A stretch of 64,000 nucleotides of DNA from Uloborus plumipes (lineage: Eukaryota > Arthropoda > Arachnida > Araneae > Uloboridae). Location: positions 1 to 64,000 of the forward strand of contig JAXGGA010005855.1 of the NCBI GenBank assembly GCA_038373865.1, read 5' to 3'. Below the pieces are notes generated by a model. The model saw nothing but the letters and a program-made list of their open reading frames with translations, did no database searches and was not told the DNA's origin. The position numbers were made by a program, and so were the translations under genes. Below are positions 10,374-21,831 of this stretch, one piece after another (position 1 is the first letter of the stretch; each line of letters begins with the position of its first letter).

Positions 10374-11991
10374 CAGTCATAGAAAAAAAAACGAAACAGT
10401 CGCTCGTATTCGAAGACTATTAACACTAGGGACACGTGTAAGATGTTATTTTTTCAGGAATAATGTGCTCTACAAATTTCTATTGGCAGAAAGTTGTTAA
10501 GGGGTCGTCTTCATATAAAAAACGGCATCAACTTTAAAATTTTCTATGAAAACCCCCCCTTTTACCGCATATTTGGGATCAGCAACATCATTTAACTTTG
10601 TATAGCAAATCATTTAAAATTTGCTCCAGCCGTTGCTTCACAATTGAACTGAGAAAAAACCGTCCCGTAATATTAAAAATATTTTTTATACTTGGGCCTA
10701 TAATACCTAAACCACGATAGGTATGGCAAAGTTTGTTTTTTTATATCAAAGTATGAACCAACCCAACAATGAAAACGTCATTGACTTCTTCTCAGATAAA
10801 ATTTTGAATTTTTTATGAATTATTAAATTAATATTTGAAAAAATGATGATCTGGAACCATATAATATTTTGATGGAGAAACAATCTAGAAGGGGTTTCAA
10901 AGGAGAATCCAAAATGGGATCTCAAAATATCTAGTAGTTTTTGAGATATGCTAAAAGAACCGTTTTTAGGGACCATATACAACTATGCAAACTGAAACAA
11001 TAGCAGGGAATTTCTATGTAAAGAAAGAGGAATATGCTTATCCACCAGTTGCAGAACACTCTCCGCGTTTTTATATAGTATTTAGTTTTCAACGGTAATA
11101 ATATGTTGAACGCGAAACAATTAATAAAACTGATGAGTATATTTTAAAACTGGTAGACAATCCACTATTTTTTTCCATTAGTGGGAAGTAAACTTTCATG
11201 CAACATGTAGCAATTCAGAAAACTTTTCACGTGGATACTTGAACTCACAGAAAAATGTGGCATCTCGGAAGGTTATTTGGAATAATCCGTGACGATTAGA
11301 CGTTTTTTTTAAATTCTAAGCTACGGTTTTAACATTATTGCCAATCCTAATACATTAATTTATATAAATACAAGATGTTACTTTTAAATTGTAACCTCTC
11401 TCTAGAAGGTATATGCTGCATGGGTTAGTGCATAGCTAAAAGTGTGCATCTATCTTTATTTAATCAAAAAGATGGAATGTTGCAAGTTGCATGTTTCCCT
11501 TGAACTCTACACAGTAGAGTTTTCTCTTCCAAGTTTCAAAAAATATTATAACTTTAACAAAGCCCGGGAATTTTTAATTAATTAAGAAAAGCAAACGTAT
11601 TATTGCGAGTACCTTTAGGTAATTTAATCGAAAAAATATCATTTGTCTACTCTTTGTAAATTTTGACCTTGAAAGTAGCTTTTTAAATGTGGTGGTGGTC
11701 CCTAAATCTTTGGTCGGTCATAACTTTTGTTCTACTGGTCCTAAAGTGATGCCGCTTGGTACTCAGCATAATTTTGGCCCTCTGCGCTTAATTATGTAAC
11801 CAAATGTAGGGGTTCCCATTTGAAAATTTAGACTTTGTGTTCATTTCACTTTGTATATGGCCCCTTATCAAATCTTTATTCACGTAGTTTTAAAGAACAC
11901 TTTAATCCATGTCAGAAGACACTTTTCTTTTGTTCTTTGCAAGTATAGCAGTCCAATAATTCAGACTGTTTCGTTTTTTTTTCTGTGACTA
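10374..11991. mobile_element. Non-autonomous Tc1/mariner-like element, copy 2 (complete)
   Basis: An uninterrupted relative of the element at 1715-5951: the same termini, TA on both sides (10372-10373 and 11992-11993), and a length of 1618 bp. It shows the pre-insertion sequence AAAAGTGTGCATCTATC where copy 1 received its 2.6 kb insert. The right terminal base is A rather than G. The antisense frame at 10746-10982 is the homologue of the one at 2090-2344 and carries no transposase motif. Confidence 0.88.
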
Positions 11992-11993
11992 TA

Positions 11994-12849
11994 CCAAGTT
12001 TTATTTGCTTGCCATTGTCCAGAGTGCTCAAATATCAAAATGTGTTTTAGCATCGTCATCCTCCAAGTCGTTCATTTGTTCCTTAGATATAGTTATTTTT
12101 TGCTCCACGGGCGAGTAAAAATTTGATATTTTTGATCTTTTCTCTTAAATTTAGACCGATAAAAGAATTTATTGTTGAAAAATCATTGTGAATCATTAGA
12201 ATAGATTAAATAAATAAAGAAAGAAAAACACAATTGCCAGATACTGCATGTAAAAATTTGTCGAAATAATTATTTTTAAGCAAAATTATAGAAAAAAAAA
12301 TTGAAATTCATTTCATAAAAAATTCTGACGTGATGGAAAAAAAATGGAGGTCATTTTCGAAATCAGGAGACCAAATAACATCAGAAACAGCGAAAATTTC
12401 TTTTATTTTTCCAAAAGTTCAATTTCAGAGGGTTATGTAATCAATCTCTCATCTGGAAACAGTGACTCACGTAGAGAAAATGTGTGTTTTTCCTTGTTCT
12501 CATCGAACTCTTTTTTTCTGAAATCGAAGAGTGCATATACCTCCCTCCGTGGTAATGAACTTTCATGAATTTTTGTTTAGGTGTAAACAACTGCATTTTG
12601 TAAAAAAAAAGAGTCCAGTAATTGCTTTCGGGTCAAGAACAGCTGTAACTGCATTTTAATAACACGCATCGTTGCGTTGGTTTAGAAGAGAATTTATCCA
12701 CAGAATAAACAAATATACAAGCTACTTGCTATCGCTGAAAAAGAGTTAAAATGATTCTCTCTATTTAAAAATGAATTAAAATACAGTTTGCATTAAAGAA
12801 AAGATTATTTCCCTTTAAGTTATGATAGACGGTTGAAAGCTGTACACTT
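11994..12849. other. Non-coding stretch
   Basis: No element boundary or exon recognised. A 74-codon frame at 12344-12568 is low in information and unsupported. Confidence 0.45.
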
Positions 12850-13255
12850 TAAAAAAGGAATTTTATTTTTACAGTATAATGCTGCTAATTTTATGGTAAT
12901 AAACTGTAAAAAATGCTAATTTTAAAGTAATAAACTAAAATTTCTAATTTACAGAGCTAAACTGTAAAACTGCTAATTTTACAGTAATATACAGCAAAAT
13001 TGCTAATTGTACAGTTTATTACCGTGAATTTTACAGTTTTAAAGTAGAACCCCAGCTGCCAGTATTATACTGTTGTTTTTACAGTATAATACAGATAAAT
13101 TTTACGGCAATAAAGTGTAAAATTGCTAACTTTAGAATATAAAACTAAAATTACTAGTTTTACAGTTTATTACTGTGCATTTTACAGTTTTAAATTGGAA
13201 CCTCGGCTGCCAGTTTTATATTGTAAAAACAACAGTTCATTTTTTGCCGTGTAGC
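12850..13255. repeat. Dispersed ACAGTAAT-rich repeat, two tandem units
   Basis: The segment alternates TTTTACAGT, AATAAACTGTAAAA and TGCTAATTTTACAGTAATA motifs. Two units are each closed by a GTAGAACCCCAGCTGCCAGT / TTGGAACCTCGGCTGCCAGT box. A relative lies at 46767-46980 in the same orientation. The right end (TTTTTTGCCGTGTAG, 13238-13252) may be a terminus. No class can be assigned. Confidence 0.65.
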
Positions 13256-13558
13256 TTGCACTTCGCGGTAAAAATTCGAGACAAAGAAAATTTTTTGTTT
13301 TCGCTGTTCTTTTTCGTTGTAGATAACTTCGTTAGACTACCATTTTTTTTTTAAACCAGCAATTCGTAACCTATGGTACGCTTACCTTTGATGGTAGGCT
13401 ACTTGCTTGTTGGTGATAAGCGAAACAGAATCCCTAATAGAAATAATAAAAAAAAAATTAATTGAAGCATATCATAAATTTTTTTCCGATAATTAATAAA
13501 AATTATTTTAATTGCTGAAATCTTACAGTTATGGTATTATTACGTATGCGTATATATA

Positions 13559-14031
13559 CAGTCGAGTCAAGGGCGGATCCAGAAATGTTCCAAGGGAGAG
13601 GTGGTTGATTTTTTTTTCTTACTTGCCCATTTTTCTTCGCCATGCATCCTTATTAACACATGTTGATTACAAAAGTTTTGATCTTCCATTTCGAAAAATT
13701 TCCAGATCAGAGCCCAAATCCCCGCACCCTTTCCTTAATATCATCAAAAATCAACTAAAATTGCCTTTTTTCAACTTCAAAATCTAAAAAATGCTGGAGA
13801 AGAGGTCCTCAAGGGAGGGGCGATCGCCCCCATCGCCCCTCTCTTGTATCCGCCCTTGAGTCGAGTATCGATAACTCGAAGACTTATAACTCGAATATTC
13901 CTTTATCTTGAAGTGCTCATTGGATTCCCAAACTCTTAAGACGGCTGTGGGAACTTCTTTTCACTGGAAATTCTAATAACTCGAAGCTTTTAGCCGATCC
14001 CTTGAGACTTCGAGTTGTCGAAACTCGACTG
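13559..14031. mobile_element. pogo/Tc1-type MITE A, split by a hAT MITE
   Basis: The terminal repeats CAGTCGAGT...ACTCGACTG are bordered by TA (13557-13558 and 14032-14033). The interior holds repeated ATAACTCGAAG/CTTCGAGT words, the style of pogo/Tigger-like miniature elements. Removing 13568-13866 leaves about 174 bp, close to the 178-bp relative at 20849-21026. Confidence 0.85.
13568..13858. mobile_element. hAT MITE (CAAGGGCGGATAC family), copy 2
   Basis: The termini CAAGGGCGGATCCAG and TTGTATCCGCCCTTG are bordered by a perfect 8-bp duplication, AGTCGAGT (13560-13567 and 13859-13866). The duplicated bases are part of the terminal repeat of pogo-type MITE A, so this is the younger insertion. 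The interior is the reverse complement of the copy at 6625-6911. A 91-codon frame at 13512-13787 crosses the boundary and is spurious. Confidence 0.93.
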
Positions 14032-14153
14032 TACTGTAAAAATAATCCTTTCTCCTGAATTATTATAAAATTTAGCATTTATATGCTAAATTTTATGGGG
14101 GGCTTAATTTAATTCTCAAAATACGTTTTGGATGATTTAAAAAAAAATTTAAA

Positions 14154-14205
14154 GCATGTTAACTGACTGACATTATATTTTTTTAATGTCAGTCAGTTAC
14201 CATGC
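14154..14205. repeat. 22-bp-arm hairpin
   Basis: GCATGTTAACTGACTGACAT continues with TA, followed by an 8-base T-rich loop and the complement, with one mismatch (GCATGG for GCATGT). The flanking 14034-14356 is otherwise featureless AT-rich DNA. It may be a tiny decayed MITE or a cruciform-forming site. Confidence 0.6.
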
Positions 14206-14360
14206 ATTTAACAAATTTTACAAATTCATCAAAAATGTATTTAGTAAAGTCAATTATACAATTAAATTCAGAGAGATCGTTTGCACCAAGTAAATTTTAC
14301 GTTGAATGTTACAAAATACTTACTGCATTGCTTTAAAAATGTAGTCCCTCGGAGTTACCC

Positions 14361-14387
14361 TATTAATAATAATAATAATAATATTGT

Positions 14388-14429
<42 letters not shown>

Positions 14430-14433
14430 TTGT

Positions 14434-14517
<84 letters not shown>

Positions 14518-14518
14518 G
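14361..14518. repeat. (TAA)n microsatellite
   Basis: Long AAT/TAA trinucleotide tracts, broken twice by ATTGTATAGTAA. The antisense frame of polyisoleucine and polytyrosine over this stretch is an artefact of the repeat. Confidence 0.97.
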
Positions 14519-14936
14519 CTTTTAATGAAATTAGAATTGGCGGAAAGAAAGGCGTTATATTTTGATTTTTATCATTCATTGCAATTGACATAAATTCTAA
14601 CAATCCTAATAATATCTTTGTATCAGTCACATATATAATTACTTTTGAAACCCCCCCCCCCTCCACGAGTACTTTTTTCCCCTTTTTTCAATCAAGCAAC
14701 ATTTTTATTTAAAATACTAAGCGTGAAAACACACGCAAAACTCATTTTTTATGTATATTTCCCGGCAGCAATGCGTTAAATACGCTTGTAAAAGTATTTA
14801 AAAAAATATGTTTCCCCAGAAAGCATAATGTTTTTACTGCATAAGTAGTCGCAAAGTTTTATCGCATTTAATTTTTCGGGAGACAGAGAAAAAAACGATG
14901 TAGATGAAATAGAGATGTAAAGACGCGCGATATTTC

Positions 14937-14976
14937 GAGGCATGGGCGCCCATAAGGTTATGGGCGCCCATGCCTC
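14937..14976. repeat. Perfect 19-bp-arm palindrome with TGGGCGCCCA cores
   Basis: GAGGCATGGGCGCCCATAA is followed by GG and its exact complement. The same TGGGCGCCCAT core recurs alone at about 17363-17374, beside another C-run. The two may mark ends of one ~2.4 kb element, but no target duplication was found. Confidence 0.6.
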
Positions 14977-15746
14977 AAAAGCCCTCCCCCTTTCCAAGGA
15001 GGGCTCGAGCCCCCCCTTGGAAATAAGAACTTTTTTTGCTTTCAGTACTTTTTTTAGGAAAACATTTTTTCTTCACTCATAAATGAATAAGTCATTAAAA
15101 ATGCCAAATTTTAATAACTGTAATCAGCACTGAAATCGCTCTCAGAATTGCAACATTGTGTCTCTTCCTACATTCATACATGGAAAAACAAAGGCAGATT
15201 CATGGGTCCACTGATGGCACATTTGCATGGGAAATTCCCCCATGTCTGCGAACTAGCAATTAAGAAAAAAAGTGGGCTGATCCGAGGATGGCAAGACAAT
15301 TCGACCTTCTCTAGAATTTGGAGAAAAGAAAAATTTTTTTTCTGTCACATTACAAAATAGTTCAGGAGGGGGGGGGCACGGGCCCGGTCCTGTTCTAGTC
15401 TTTAAAAATCATTAAATACCTTTTTGAAACTCCTTAAAAAGTGCTTTAATTATATTTCTTATCAAATAAATAAACTATGAATTAACCGAATGGCCAGAAT
15501 ATTATTCTCTCGTCAATCATTTTTAAAATCTTTACACTATTTCTTTTAAAGGATTTTAGGCGTTTCATACTATTGGTCATTGTCTATTGAGTGCTGTTTC
15601 TGTCGGTGAGTTGGGAAACTGATTAAAAACAACTATGTAACTATACTGAAAATCGATGTAAGAAAGTGATTTTTGTTTATATTTTCTCCTCCCTCGCTCT
15701 TCCTCTCTGTCGATTAATGTTAATTGTTTGTTAAACTACAAAAAAA

Positions 15747-15777
<31 letters not shown>

Positions 15778-17362
15778 CTGATTGATCTTAGTTTGCAAAA
15801 GAATGCAGAACATTTATTAATTTTTTGTTTGTCTATTTTTCCAACATATTTTTGATATCCCAATTGCCCCATACAAGGCCTCAAAATGCAGAATTTTAAA
15901 ACTATTTTTCAAAAATGTCCAAGGGACACCGGACTCGCAAAAATTGCGAATATTCTACCCCATTTAAAAGAGTTCATTGCATCTCTCTTTTGATACCCCT
16001 ACCCCAATAAAGGTCAGTCCAAACAATTAGCAACAAAAATATAAATTAAATAAAAAACACACACAAGAAACAGCAAGGAGGAGGGGGAATCAGTGAGAAA
16101 AAAGACTAATAACACACAAAAATGTGTTTGTTTGGTCAATGTGCGAAATGGGCCTTCTCCGAAATTTTTTTCTGGATACGGCCTTGCGACGCACATTATG
16201 CATTATCTGTAAGCAGTCAAAATGTGTTTGGTAATCTCAACAACAATTAAATCAGAGTAAATTACAAAAATTTATGTCTTAGCGAGTCTAGTACTTTAAT
16301 ATTCTTAGTAAATCAAGCAAAAACACACACACTTATATATATATCTGTGGCTTGGTTCTAAAAGGGCCAATGTCAATTTTTTCACATTCTGTGTTATTTA
16401 CATCAAAAGTTTCCAATTTAGTAAAACTCTAATTCTACAAAGGTCAATGTCTAATATCAAACAAAAATTGGTTATATTTTCATTATAATGTCATCCAATG
16501 TCATAATATTTACATAAAATAGTAACAGGTTAAAAATTGCATATGATAAAATAATGTCTCTTTACACAAACAATAAACAAATACCAAAAAATAATAATGT
16601 GAATCTTAATGTAAGAAAGTTAGCTTACAATGCTTTGCTTAAGGGAAAATTGAATTCTAAAAAATCTCAAATATCTTTCATCACCTTTTTCTCGAAACTA
16701 ACATTTTTGTTTGACATAAAGATTTTTTGATATAAAGTTTTTAATAAATTAATTCTACTTTGAATAAATATACACATAGACAATGTTGCAACATTTTTCA
16801 TGTGGAGACAGTTTCCTCCTAGTACAGTGTTTTAGATAACCTCTAATTTTCACAAAGAATAAAAGTCTTGAATTAAATTGCTACAAATTATTAAAAAATT
16901 TAAATTAAAAGTACTCCTAAATTAGAGTACAAACTTCCTTCCCCCTTTTCTGAATTTTTATGTCCAATTAACAGAATTAACAATGCGTTAATGTAATGTT
17001 ACACTTTTTCACGTTATTTCATGTTATTGTCAATACACCCTGTGTATTGACAATAACATGATTTTGAAATTTGATAAAATGTTGAAATTATTTTGTGAAA
17101 ATTGGAAAAAAAAAATCTTCTCTTGGAAATAAATTACTTACTATTTCTAAACTCGGAATTGTACAAGAGAGAAAAACAGTGATGACAAAATTGGTAGGGT
17201 TAAAAACAATCCTCCTTATAATTAATCGGCTGAGCCGATTAATCGGCCTATTATCAACCACCGATTAATCGGTAATCGGCCAATTTGCTTATCGGTGCAT
17301 CTCTACTTTTAACTGTAATTTATAAGGAAAATATCTGAGCCCCCCCCTTAAAATTTCGCATA
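14977..17362. other. Non-coding stretch with transposon fragments
   Basis: No exon is recognised. A TTTCTGGATACGGCCTTG segment at about 16171-16188 resembles a hAT-type terminus without a visible partner. The palindrome-rich segment 17222-17307 (ATTAATCGG words ending ATCGGTGCATCTCTAC) resembles one end of another hAT-type element. The 70-codon frame at 15148-15360 has no family match that I recognise. Confidence 0.4.
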
Positions 17363-17707
17363 TGGGCGCCCATGTATTATGGAGTTATTTTACACCCATC
17401 TTTCATTTTACACTATCTACTCATTACACATAAGGCACCTGGTCTTTTGTATTTCTTTCTTCTTTCTGCAAAGTTTCCTTTCATTGATTCTTTTTTCTCC
17501 CCTTCTTGTTTTAACTATCACTATTATTTTATGGAAGTTAATGCATCCAATTCATCTAGAGAAAAACTTGAAACTGCTTTTGTTTTTTATATTATGAACT
17601 TTTAATTTATTGGGGTTTATGTTCACTCTCTGGTCGGGCTACCAATAAATAAATAGTACTTATTGACGTGTTTCATTTATTATTTATTTTTATTATTCTT
17701 TACTTAG

Positions 17708-17825
17708 GACGACAATTTTGTAGCTTTTCCCAACATCACTCCTGCTGCTAAGCATCACTACCTCATCATCCCTAAAGAACACATTAGAGATGCGAGCAAG
17801 CTTTCTGTGGAATACATCCCCAAAC
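17708..17825 (+). CDS. HINT3: HINT3-like histidine-triad protein, internal exon
   Basis: A 118-nt exon lies between a TTCTTTACTTAG acceptor (AG at 17706-17707) and a GTGAGT donor at 17826. It reads DDNFVAFPNITPAAKHHYLI, then IPKEHIRDASKLSVEYIPK. This is the central HIT-domain segment: a short acidic lead, an xPAAxHHYLxxPKxHI strand-turn-strand, and an alpha-helix start. That pattern is typical of HINT3, an adenosine 5'-monophosphoramidate hydrolase of the HIT superfamily (family knowledge). The reading frame leaves one base (C), which joins TG of the next exon to make Leu. The upstream exon with the CxxC segment was not found. The flanking DNA is transposon-rich. I am confident of the HIT family and fairly confident of the HINT3 branch. 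Confidence 0.82.
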
Positions 17826-20408
17826 GTGAGTACGCTCATTTAAATTATCCCTAATTTGTTTGGAGGAGGGGGGGTCAGCGAGTGAAATATTGTCAAGTTC
17901 GAGTTGGTCTTTACTTCAATTAAGGTCATAGATAAACATTTATCCACAAAAAAGTCAACATTTTTCTTTTTTTGAACTGATCCACTGTACACCAAAAAGT
18001 GAAAACAAAAAAAAAAGTGTACTTTTGTTAATAAAACCTAGCTTTTTTCTGACAAAGAAGAGTCTGATAAATGATTAGACCAAACTAACCGATAAAGTAG
18101 GGGAAAAAATCTGTAAACTCTCGATTAACGGAATAGGGTGGCACGGTACAATAGGTAATCCGAAAAAATAGGTAAAAACGATACTACTGTATGCAATAGC
18201 TAAAAAATATCAATAACGCTCACATCTATATTTAAATTATAGCTAAAAACGATAACATTAAATAAAAAAAATATCTGTAAAAGCCAAAAACGAACAATAA
18301 CACTCACACATTAATAATAATGGAATTAGTAACCATATTATTAGCACATATATGAAATTTTTACAGAGCAAAAAAAAAAAAAAAAATCGGTATTTTTTTT
18401 TTTTTTTACTTCTCGATTTCTGATTGAAGTTTTTTTAGCAGTATCTTGTCACTTACTGCTTCTCTAAATATTTATTAAGTCCGTCGACCTGAGTGAGAAC
18501 TGCTTCGTAGCTGATTTTAAAATGGGTGCAAGCTGGGCTAAGTAAAAATGGGTGCATTTTTTTTACATTCAGTTAATCATCACCGAAAGAAAAAAACAAT
18601 GCAAAAGCTACGCGAAAAATCAGGAGTTTACTGTATCGAGAATAAAATCAATGGTTACTCAAGTGATATCAAATAATCATAAACAAAATACTGTGAATTA
18701 AAATTGATGAATGACGCAGAATTCTTCAAACTATGTCAAAGGATTCTTCAAATAAATTTCCAATATTATTGTGGGGGTTCGATATCCGCATGGCAATTTT
18801 TTCATCTCACAATTCAGTAAGGGTGATTTTTGAGGCAAATTAAACAAAGGCGATGTCAAGCTTTCTCATTGTGATGTTTTTTCTGTCTAGAAAACCTCCC
18901 TAAATCTTAATAAAAAGCTTTTGGCTGTTCTTCAAAATAGTGGTGCTCAATTTCCGACCTGTGGGCCATAAGCAGCCAGTGAATCTAATCCATGTGTCCA
19001 GTTGTTATGCTGAGTGTTTCGAATCCAAAACTATTTTGCAAACCTTCCAAATAGCCTATCATCATTCGGTATCAAGAAACTGATACAAATTTGGAGCCAA
19101 ATAGTCAGAAATGGGTATCTACAAAACAAACGGAAACTTTGGTTTAATAAAATAAGTATGAAGCAATATAAAGAAAAAAAAATATTCTTGATTTGTAATT
19201 TTCTTCCTTTTCCATGTTTTAACATGTCATCTAGACAAAAATTAAACAAGTTACCACTGCTTTAGAAAAATATCCATATTTTATTTTCTGGCGTATTTTT
19301 CCTCTTTATGTCTTTTTTGAGCTATCAAGATTGCTTATTGATTTCACTTTGCCTGAGAAAGGATATTTCTCAATCTATTGTCTTTGTAGTTGGTAGATAG
19401 TGAGTAACATAATCCATTGTGGAGTGACTAATCAAGTTCATGAAAACAGTAGAAATAAATATCGTCTGTTTTTTTTTTTCACACATGTAAATGCACTCAT
19501 TTTTAAAAACTACTAAGTGGACAGCTGTTCTGAACACATGTGACAAACTGGCTTAATTGAGAGATACTGTCCCCTGTATCTCCACTTCCACGACTTGGAC
19601 ATGTGGTTGAAATGTCTCCAGCCTCCTATATCTATGGTAAACTGCTTAATGACTGATGATAGGACTTTTGTGCCCACAGATTTAACTTGTAGCTTACCTG
19701 CATGTACTCAAAGGGTATTTAAAGCCCCTTGGGCATCAAACCTGTAATTTTCTGATTTAGTGGCATAGCCAGGAATTTTTTTTTTTTTTTGGGGGGGGGG
19801 GGGATATATTTAAATTTCAAAGGGGGATATGGCTTAGTTTTAGTTCTTTTCTATAGTCAAAAAAGAAAAAGTTCTGAGTTTAGGAAGGAGTTACATCCCC
19901 AAATTCTTTCCCCTGGATACACTACTGCACTGATCACAAGTCTGATGCCCCAAACCACATAGTCCACCCCCCCCCCCCCTGCCTGAGTAACATATATAGC
20001 CGACGCTCGTTATAACTGCCACACATTATAAAGAGCATCTCTATATAATGACCAGTGGGAAAAGTCCCAACTTTATCTCTATAAACTGCTCATCAAACGT
20101 CGACTGTATGACACATGAGTTCACATATCACTACAGAGAACATCCTTATTATAAATGCAGAGACTGGCTGGAAAGAAAAGAGTGGAAAGCACAGGCCTAG
20201 ATCATAAAATCAGACAAAAGAAAACTCTAAAACTACTCGTAATACTAAATCCTATAGATGTTTTCCACTAAAAAATTACAATGTACTTTTTAGGTAGATC
20301 ACAAACCCATACAAGCTTCCTCGTTTTTATATAATACATTTTAATGAACTTTAATATTTATTGTTAAAAGTATGAACTAAAATTCAGGCTTTTTCTTTTT
20401 TTCATTAG
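17826..20408 (+). other. HINT3-like gene intron (2583 bp)
   Basis: Bounded by GTGAGT and TTTCATTAG and phase 1. It contains a hAT-like fragment at about 19760-19928 and A/T-rich DNA. Small frames such as 19014-19265 are unsupported. Confidence 0.75.
19760..19928. mobile_element. Possible hAT-like MITE in the intron
   Basis: TAGTGGCATAGCCAGGAA at the left and CCCCTGGATACACTACTG at the right form imperfect inverted termini of the common CAGTGGCGTAGCCAGG type. Long T and G runs follow the left end. The flanks do not show a clean 8-bp duplication, so the limits are approximate. Confidence 0.45.
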
Positions 20409-20475
20409 TGCGAATGATGGAAGCAATTGGGAGAAATGTACTTGCTCAACAAGGAGCTGGAGCAAAATCACAAAG
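20409..20475 (+). CDS. HINT3: HINT3-like histidine-triad protein, next internal exon
   Basis: A 67-nt exon lies between a pyrimidine-rich TTTCATTAG acceptor and a GTAAAA donor. With the C carried from the previous exon it reads LRMMEAIGRNVLAQQGAGAK, then SQR, ending in phase 2. In HINT3 the corresponding alpha-helix (a VExMVxxGKxIL-like pattern) follows the HHYLxxPKxHI segment and precedes the MGFH...HLHLH catalytic part. The order and phase match a real gene rather than a chance frame. No MGFH or HxHxH exon was found in the remaining 43 kb. Either the intron is very long, the last exon is outside the window, or the locus is a fragment. Confidence 0.75.
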
Positions 20476-20848
20476 GTAAAAATAAACATTTTTTAGTTTA
20501 CAAATCAAATCAAGGATAGACTGTGATCTATTATTTTAAATTTTTTCACGTTTATATCCAGATGGTTTTGCCCTTTCAGTTTTGAAATTGATTGAATAAT
20601 TTTTTTTCTGAGGATCTTTGGTAATGGAGAGTCAGGTATTGCACCCTGAAATGTTATCCATGCTTCCAAAATAAACTTCCTAAGGATTGAACTAGCGATA
20701 AGGAACTAATGATGATACTAATTTAGTTTGTACATGCTTCTATTGTGTTATTAAAAAAAAAGTTTTAATAACAAGAGCTGCAATTACTTGTCATTGTTAT
20801 TTTTAGTTTGATTTTAAAAACGGGTACAGGATGTTCATTTCTCACGTA

Positions 20849-21026
20849 CAGTTGAGTCTTGATAACTCAAAACCTTATAACTTGAACATTCCTTTATCTG
20901 GAAGCGCTTGTTGGGTCCACAGACGCTTGAGAAGGCAGAGGGAACTAACTTTCTATAACTCGAACTTTCAACCACTCGAAGCTCTCAGCCGGTCCCTTGG
21001 GACTTCGAGCTATCAAGACTCAACTG
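20849..21026. mobile_element. pogo/Tc1-type MITE B
   Basis: The termini CAGTTGAGTCTTGATAACTC and AGCTATCAAGACTCAACTG are bordered by TA (20847-20848 and 21027-21028). The interior ACTCGAAGCT and CTTCGAGC words match MITE A at 13559-14031. It is 178 bp, and an open frame across it is spurious. Confidence 0.85.
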
Positions 21027-21028
21027 TA

Positions 21029-21831
21029 TGTTGAATAAAACTATATACAGTAGACGCCAGTTAATTGAATCAGTCTCTATTGAAAAGTAAGACAGAAGCA
21101 CTCATTTAGTTTTTACTTATTTCAAAAAATTTTCTTTGGAATCAGGTTAGGCTAAATCTCCTTATAGCATTTGAAGTCGCTATACTCAAGATAATCCAAC
21201 AGACATAGGTTGCCTACATTTTTTTTAACAGTTTATATTTGAATACACACTATGATTGGTCCTCAACATAGTTTACATACATACAGATCAGAAATAGTTA
21301 TGGCAAAGCTTAAAATGCTTTAGAATTAATTAAAGACTCTCAAAAATCAATAAATAAAAATAATTCAATATTCTTTTAAACTACTTTTATTTTAAAAATG
21401 ATAGATCTATATTCTGTACAATAACTTGGCATCTGTTACTTTTGGTCGCCATTAAAAAATACACGACATGTATTTTCATATAGTGTATCAGCCAACTCAT
21501 TTATATCTTCTCCTCTAATGGCAGCCATCACTTCCAGCACTTGACTACAAAATTGAGAAAAATACTGATTAGTCTTTCTCCTTCTACATTCAGAAAACAT
21601 CCAGTATTTTTGTACAAGGTGTTCAAAACTTATGAAATAACAAAAAATACATGGGTGATTCTATTCTAACTGTGATTCTTTTGGCAAAAACAAATCAGAT
21701 TTTAAATTTAAACTTTCTTAATTTTTCGATGCATATTCAGTATCCATTTTACTGTCAAAATAAAAGCCTGCGAGGAATTTACTACAACTTCAACGCGTCA
21801 AAAACGAGAAACAAATTTGAAATTTTCCGTT
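21029..21831. other. Non-coding stretch with a lone pogo-type terminus
   Basis: TACAGTAGACGCCAGTTAAT at about 21047 looks like one terminus of a pogo-type element, but its partner was not found. Otherwise the stretch is AT-rich. Confidence 0.35.

Noticed and set aside
14355..14666. 103-codon antisense frame of polyisoleucine and polytyrosine
   Set aside because: It is the translation of a (TAA)n microsatellite.
15148..15360. 70-codon frame with MAHLHGKFPHVCELA-like text
   Set aside because: Its HLH resembles part of a HIT motif, but the context does not fit the HINT3 catalytic segment and it lies upstream of the central exon.
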